From contig CAJTZH010000060.1 of the NCBI GenBank assembly GCA_910584325.1, positions 1-16,873 on the forward strand: a DNA stretch of 16,873 nt, read 5' to 3'. Below are positions 14,545-16,873 of the stretch, in pieces. This DNA comes from an uncultured Lachnospiraceae bacterium (GTDB lineage: Bacteria > Bacillota > Clostridia > Lachnospirales > Lachnospiraceae). The notes beneath the pieces are model-generated. The model searched no databases. It was given only the letters and a program-made list of their open reading frames with translations, and had not been told where the DNA came from. Each line of letters begins with the position of its first letter. Within the stretch, counting starts at the first letter, position 1. Both the position numbers and the translations under genes were made by a program.

Positions 14545-15092
14545 AACGATTGTTTTGTAACCAGGTTGAGAATCAGATGCTTTCTTTTATGAATCTCATA
14601 GAGAATTTCAGTGCGGCAGATGATGATATTGTGAATATATGCGACCGTGCCAATCAGTTTATGGAAGAACCTCTCAGAGGAATCATCAATGATTTTGTCA
14701 TGGAAGCACGTCTTTATGGTGAGTTAGACGCTGCATTTGATAAAACCGCCGCAAGGCTGAAAGGGACGAAGTTAAGGGAAGTCTTCCAAAATCTGAAAAT
14801 TTGTTCGCGCCATACTACAGATTATGGAGAAGTCATCAGTGATGCCCGTGGTTCCATAAAGGAATATTTAAAATCAAAATCAGTCAGGAAAGCGGTTCGA
14901 AACAGTGCCAGAGTGGATTTTGCCGCGTTAGTCATTGCGGGGGGATTTATTGTTAAAATCTTAAATGAGTTTTTATCACAGGATGTATTTTCCATATTAC
15001 TTGCAAGTTTTATCGGTATTGCAATTGTGCTGTATTGTGCCGTGATTCTTTTGTGGGGGATTTATTATTTGTTTTGGGGGAAGATAGAATGA
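14532..15092 (+). CDS. TadB-like inner membrane platform protein, short form
   Basis: TadB and TadC form the membrane platform on which the ATPase acts. The 186 residues hold one T2SSF-like helical domain (about 12-125, with EARLYGELDAAFDKTAARL) and two C-terminal membrane segments (about 129-147 and 153-181). The two N-terminal membrane segments found in usual TadB proteins (about 300 residues) are absent: the cytoplasmic domain starts within 15 residues of the N-terminus. No frameshift explains this, because the CpaF gene ends inside the first codons. The start is GTG 14532 (or GTG 14538), overlapping cpaF. The stop overlaps the tadC ATG (ATGA). Confidence 0.75.
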   Translation: MDVLKRLFCNQVENQMLSFMNLIENFSAADDDIVNICDRANQFMEEPLRGIINDFVMEARLYGELDAAFDKTAARLKGTKLREVFQNLKICSRHTTDYGEVISDARGSIKEYLKSKSVRKAVRNSARVDFAALVIAGGFIVKILNEFLSQDVFSILLASFIGIAIVLYCAVILLWGIYYLFWGKIE

Positions 15093-15772
15093 ATTGGATG
15101 AGAAAGACTGAGCGTTTTCTAAAAAGCCGAGGCGTGGAGAGTTTTATCGGTTTTATGATTTCACCGGAGATATTTTTTGCAGTCAGTGTATGTTTCGGAG
15201 TGTTTCTTACGGTTCTTTGCAGAAGCTTTGGCGTAAAGCAGTTCGTTTTTGACGGAATGATATTCTTATTTGGCATGGCGCTGCCTGCCGTTTTACTGTG
15301 CGTTTCCAACGAGAGCGATAATGACAACATGCTAAAGGATATCAGGAATCTGTTTGAAATGTTGAAGATACAGCTTCATTCCGGTATCTATATGGTGGAT
15401 GCGCTGGAAAATTGCTGTGGTGAAATTGAAAACAAAAGACTTTTAAAAGCTTTAAACAGGTTTCTTGATGAAGTATATATGTCAAGAGACGTGACCAAAA
15501 GTCTGGAACAGTTTCATCATGCGTTTTCCAATCCGCACATTGATATGCTGGTTATTATTTTAAAACAGTCCCTCGAGACGGGGCAGAGCAAAACATATCT
15601 GGACAATGCGTTTGAACAGGTGATTGATGTGGAAAGAGCGCTTTTTATTAAGCGGGAGCAGGCGGTGGAGAGAAACGTACAGGTGATGCAGGTGCTATTG
15701 ATGGCAGGCGTCATTGCGATTTGCGTATACTGCTCAATTGTAGAGTTTAAAGGATTATTTGAATTTTTTTAG
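15089..15772 (+). CDS. TadC-like inner membrane platform protein
   Basis: The second platform protein of the Tad machine has 227 residues. Two membrane segments (about 27-46 and 52-73) precede a T2SSF-like helical domain (about 80-195, including MLKIQLHSGIYMVDALENC and LKQSLETGQ), and one membrane segment closes the protein (about 200-218). Start ATG 15089 overlaps the TadB stop (ATGA), with a G-rich GGGGGAAG site about 5 nt before it; the in-frame ATG at 15035 would lie inside tadB without a site. The N-terminal membrane pair is just what the upstream TadB lacks. Confidence 0.82.
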   Translation: MNWMRKTERFLKSRGVESFIGFMISPEIFFAVSVCFGVFLTVLCRSFGVKQFVFDGMIFLFGMALPAVLLCVSNESDNDNMLKDIRNLFEMLKIQLHSGIYMVDALENCCGEIENKRLLKALNRFLDEVYMSRDVTKSLEQFHHAFSNPHIDMLVIILKQSLETGQSKTYLDNAFEQVIDVERALFIKREQAVERNVQVMQVLLMAGVIAICVYCSIVEFKGLFEFF

Positions 15773-15784
15773 GAGGAAAAGCAA

Positions 15785-15982
15785 ATGAAAGGATTTTTAT
15801 TGAAAAAAGAACAGGGTGGAAAAGAGGTTTTGGTGGAAGTGCTGCTGATTGTCATAGCACTGTCAATGGTGATGCTTTTTAAAACACAGATTATCGGGAT
15901 GGCGACAAATGTGTTTGATTACTGTGACAGTTTCATTTCAAGCAATTTTAGTTCAGTGGAGGAACCGACCGTTGGACAGTAG
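15785..15982 (+). CDS. Flp1-like pilin
   Basis: A 65-residue pilin of the type found in Clostridia Tad loci. A short basic leader (MKGFLLKKEQGGK) is followed by an acidic residue and a 17-20 residue hydrophobic helix (E18-VLLIVIALSMVMLF), then KTQIIGMATNVF, close to the family's FRxQITxLVNxIF. A short hydrophilic tail of about 18 residues holds one Cys. The strongest ribosome site of the operon, AGGAGG at 15771-15776, lies 8 nt upstream, as expected for the major subunit. The leader cut site is unusual: taking E18 as +5 puts Lys at -1, and taking G12 as -1 puts the Glu at +6. Confidence 0.8.
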   Translation: MKGFLLKKEQGGKEVLVEVLLIVIALSMVMLFKTQIIGMATNVFDYCDSFISSNFSSVEEPTVGQ

Positions 15983-16421
15983 TAAGAATAGGTGGTGGCT
16001 GAAAAAACAAAAAGGCGCGTCAGGGGTGATAGACTATGTTCCGGTTTTTCTTCTGGTGATATTCGGCGCATGGATGTTTCTGCAGGCAGGATTGCAGTTA
16101 AAGTATCTTGATATGCTCAATCGTCTTCAGAACATTACCGGTAAATATATTCTGATAATGGAGACGCAAAACGGTATGACTGTGCAGGAATTGGAAGCAT
16201 TTTATCATGAATTGTCGGAACTGGGGATAGAAGGCGGGGATATCGATATGGAGGGAACAACGTTTTGGGACGGAAATATTCAGTACGGAGATGAAATCTA
16301 TTTAGAGGTCCGTATGAAAGTACCATATTGCAGGTTGCTTGTTTCGGATACGATGCGCCATATCATCAGCATGGATAAAAAGGAAGTGAGTATTGTAAAA
16401 TGCGGTCTTGCTTTGACATGA
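15972..16421 (+). CDS. Small pilin-like / TadE-like membrane protein (possibly DUF4320-type)
   Basis: 149 residues. A basic leader (MDSSKNRWWLKKQKGASG) is followed by an acidic D21, one hydrophobic helix (about 22-42, YVPVFLLVIFGAWMFLQ), then a soluble alpha/beta domain with YLEVRMKVPYCRLL near the end. This is the layout of TadE-like minor pilins. The start is TTG 15972, chosen because GGAGG (15958-15962) sits 9 nt upstream; this overlaps the Flp1 gene by 11 nt. The in-frame ATG at 15909 would put a nonsense-looking tail inside the flp gene. The family name is from memory and not certain. Confidence 0.65.
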   Translation: MDSSKNRWWLKKQKGASGVIDYVPVFLLVIFGAWMFLQAGLQLKYLDMLNRLQNITGKYILIMETQNGMTVQELEAFYHELSELGIEGGDIDMEGTTFWDGNIQYGDEIYLEVRMKVPYCRLLVSDTMRHIISMDKKEVSIVKCGLALT

Positions 16422-16873
16422 TTGCAAAAGACAACAGAGGGAAAATTCAGTATGCGTATCTGCTTTTTATTGCGGTGTTTACAGTGCTGGTTTCGATGAT
16501 GGTTCTGGAGAACGCAGTTGTGCTTCAAGTGAGAAACAGAATGGATAATGTGCTGACAGTATCCGGTTTTTCAGGAACGTTGTGTGATTTGCAACGTATG
16601 AGTGAGTCTATGTCTGTTATCAGACATGAGGAAAACGGGCAGATTTATTATGATTTTGAAGCAATGTATGACAGCATGTCCTTGTATCTTGACGAGAGCG
16701 GACTAAGAGACCGAATTTGTCTGATGTTAGAAAAAAATATACGCGCCGATGGTCTGATGAGGGAGCTTATCAGGGAGTATTCGTTAGAAGAACTGACTTT
16801 GTATAATGAATATTTTCATCCTCCGGCGGTGGCGAAAAACGGGGTGGTTCTTGAGACACCCGGTATTTATCTG
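16400..16873 (+). CDS. Pilin-like / TadG-like membrane protein, truncated by window end
   Basis: The frame is open from ATG 16400 to the right edge (158 codons). It starts with a basic leader ending RGK, then a membrane helix (QYAYLLFIAVFTVLVSMMVL), then a hydrophilic region with VVLQVRNRMDNVLTVSG and a helical part rich in Glu and Leu. The layout of an RG leader, helix and long soluble part matches minor pseudopilins or TadE/TadG-like proteins that close many Clostridia Tad operons. ATG 16418 overlapping the previous stop (ATGA) is an alternative start; 16400 has the better upstream purine stretch. No family name can be given safely. Confidence 0.6.
   Translation, partial: MRSCFDMIAKDNRGKIQYAYLLFIAVFTVLVSMMVLENAVVLQVRNRMDNVLTVSGFSGTLCDLQRMSESMSVIRHEENGQIYYDFEAMYDSMSLYLDESGLRDRICLMLEKNIRADGLMRELIREYSLEELTLYNEYFHPPAVAKNGVVLETPGIYL

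Noticed and set aside
15035..15088. Longer TadC start at 15035
   Set aside because: It lies in tadB and has no ribosome site; ATGA coupling at 15089 fits.
1..16873. CRISPR array, insertion sequence or prophage
   Set aside because: No spaced direct repeats, transposase or phage genes were found in any frame.

Overview
The window looks like chromosomal DNA of a low-to-mid GC member of the Clostridia, most likely Lachnospiraceae. The grounds are strong AGGAGG-type ribosome binding sites, an Lsa-type ABC-F gene, the zapA / U32 / FtsW-RodA / PbpA gene order, and a Clostridia-style Tad locus with a Flp1-like pilin. This placement is an inference from gene content; I ran no search. All convincing genes lie on the plus strand.

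Layout. Bases 2-886 hold the 3' part of ruvB, followed after 19 nt by a GH4 glycosidase carrying the CHEV motif of the alpha-galacturonidase (LplD) type. Bases 2322-2623 form a long regulatory leader with a promoter, a 7-codon uORF and a three-way RNA switch ending in an intrinsic terminator. It precedes an Lsa-family ABC-F ribosome protection gene (2624-4084). A new promoter at 4185-4213 starts an envelope module: zapA, an internal terminator, a long U32/RlhA-like protein, a FtsW/RodA SEDS glycosyltransferase and a class B penicillin-binding protein. A separate promoter with a perfect palindrome over its -10 box drives a small NUDIX hydrolase, ended by a terminator that overlaps its stop codon. 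A tRNA-Leu(CAA) with its own promoter and terminator follows.

From 10633 to the right edge lies a Tad/Flp-type secretion or pilus operon. Its first gene is a secreted leucine-rich-repeat protein with an InlB-type repeat and Ig-like segments. It overlaps a divergent TadV-like prepilin peptidase, followed by the TadA/CpaF ATPase, a shortened TadB, TadC, a Flp1-like pilin and two small pilin-like membrane proteins, the last cut by the window end. Gene overlaps suggest one translationally coupled transcript.

The most interesting signal is the ABC-F leader. Three mutually exclusive helices of 13, 12 and 11 bp can be drawn by hand, in the 1:2 / 2:3 / 3:4 logic of trp-style attenuation. A 7-codon uORF lies exactly over the first arm, so an antibiotic-stalled ribosome would be expected to switch the resistance gene on. 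The second point of interest is the Tad operon, with its leading LRR protein, truncated TadB and non-canonical pilin processing sites.
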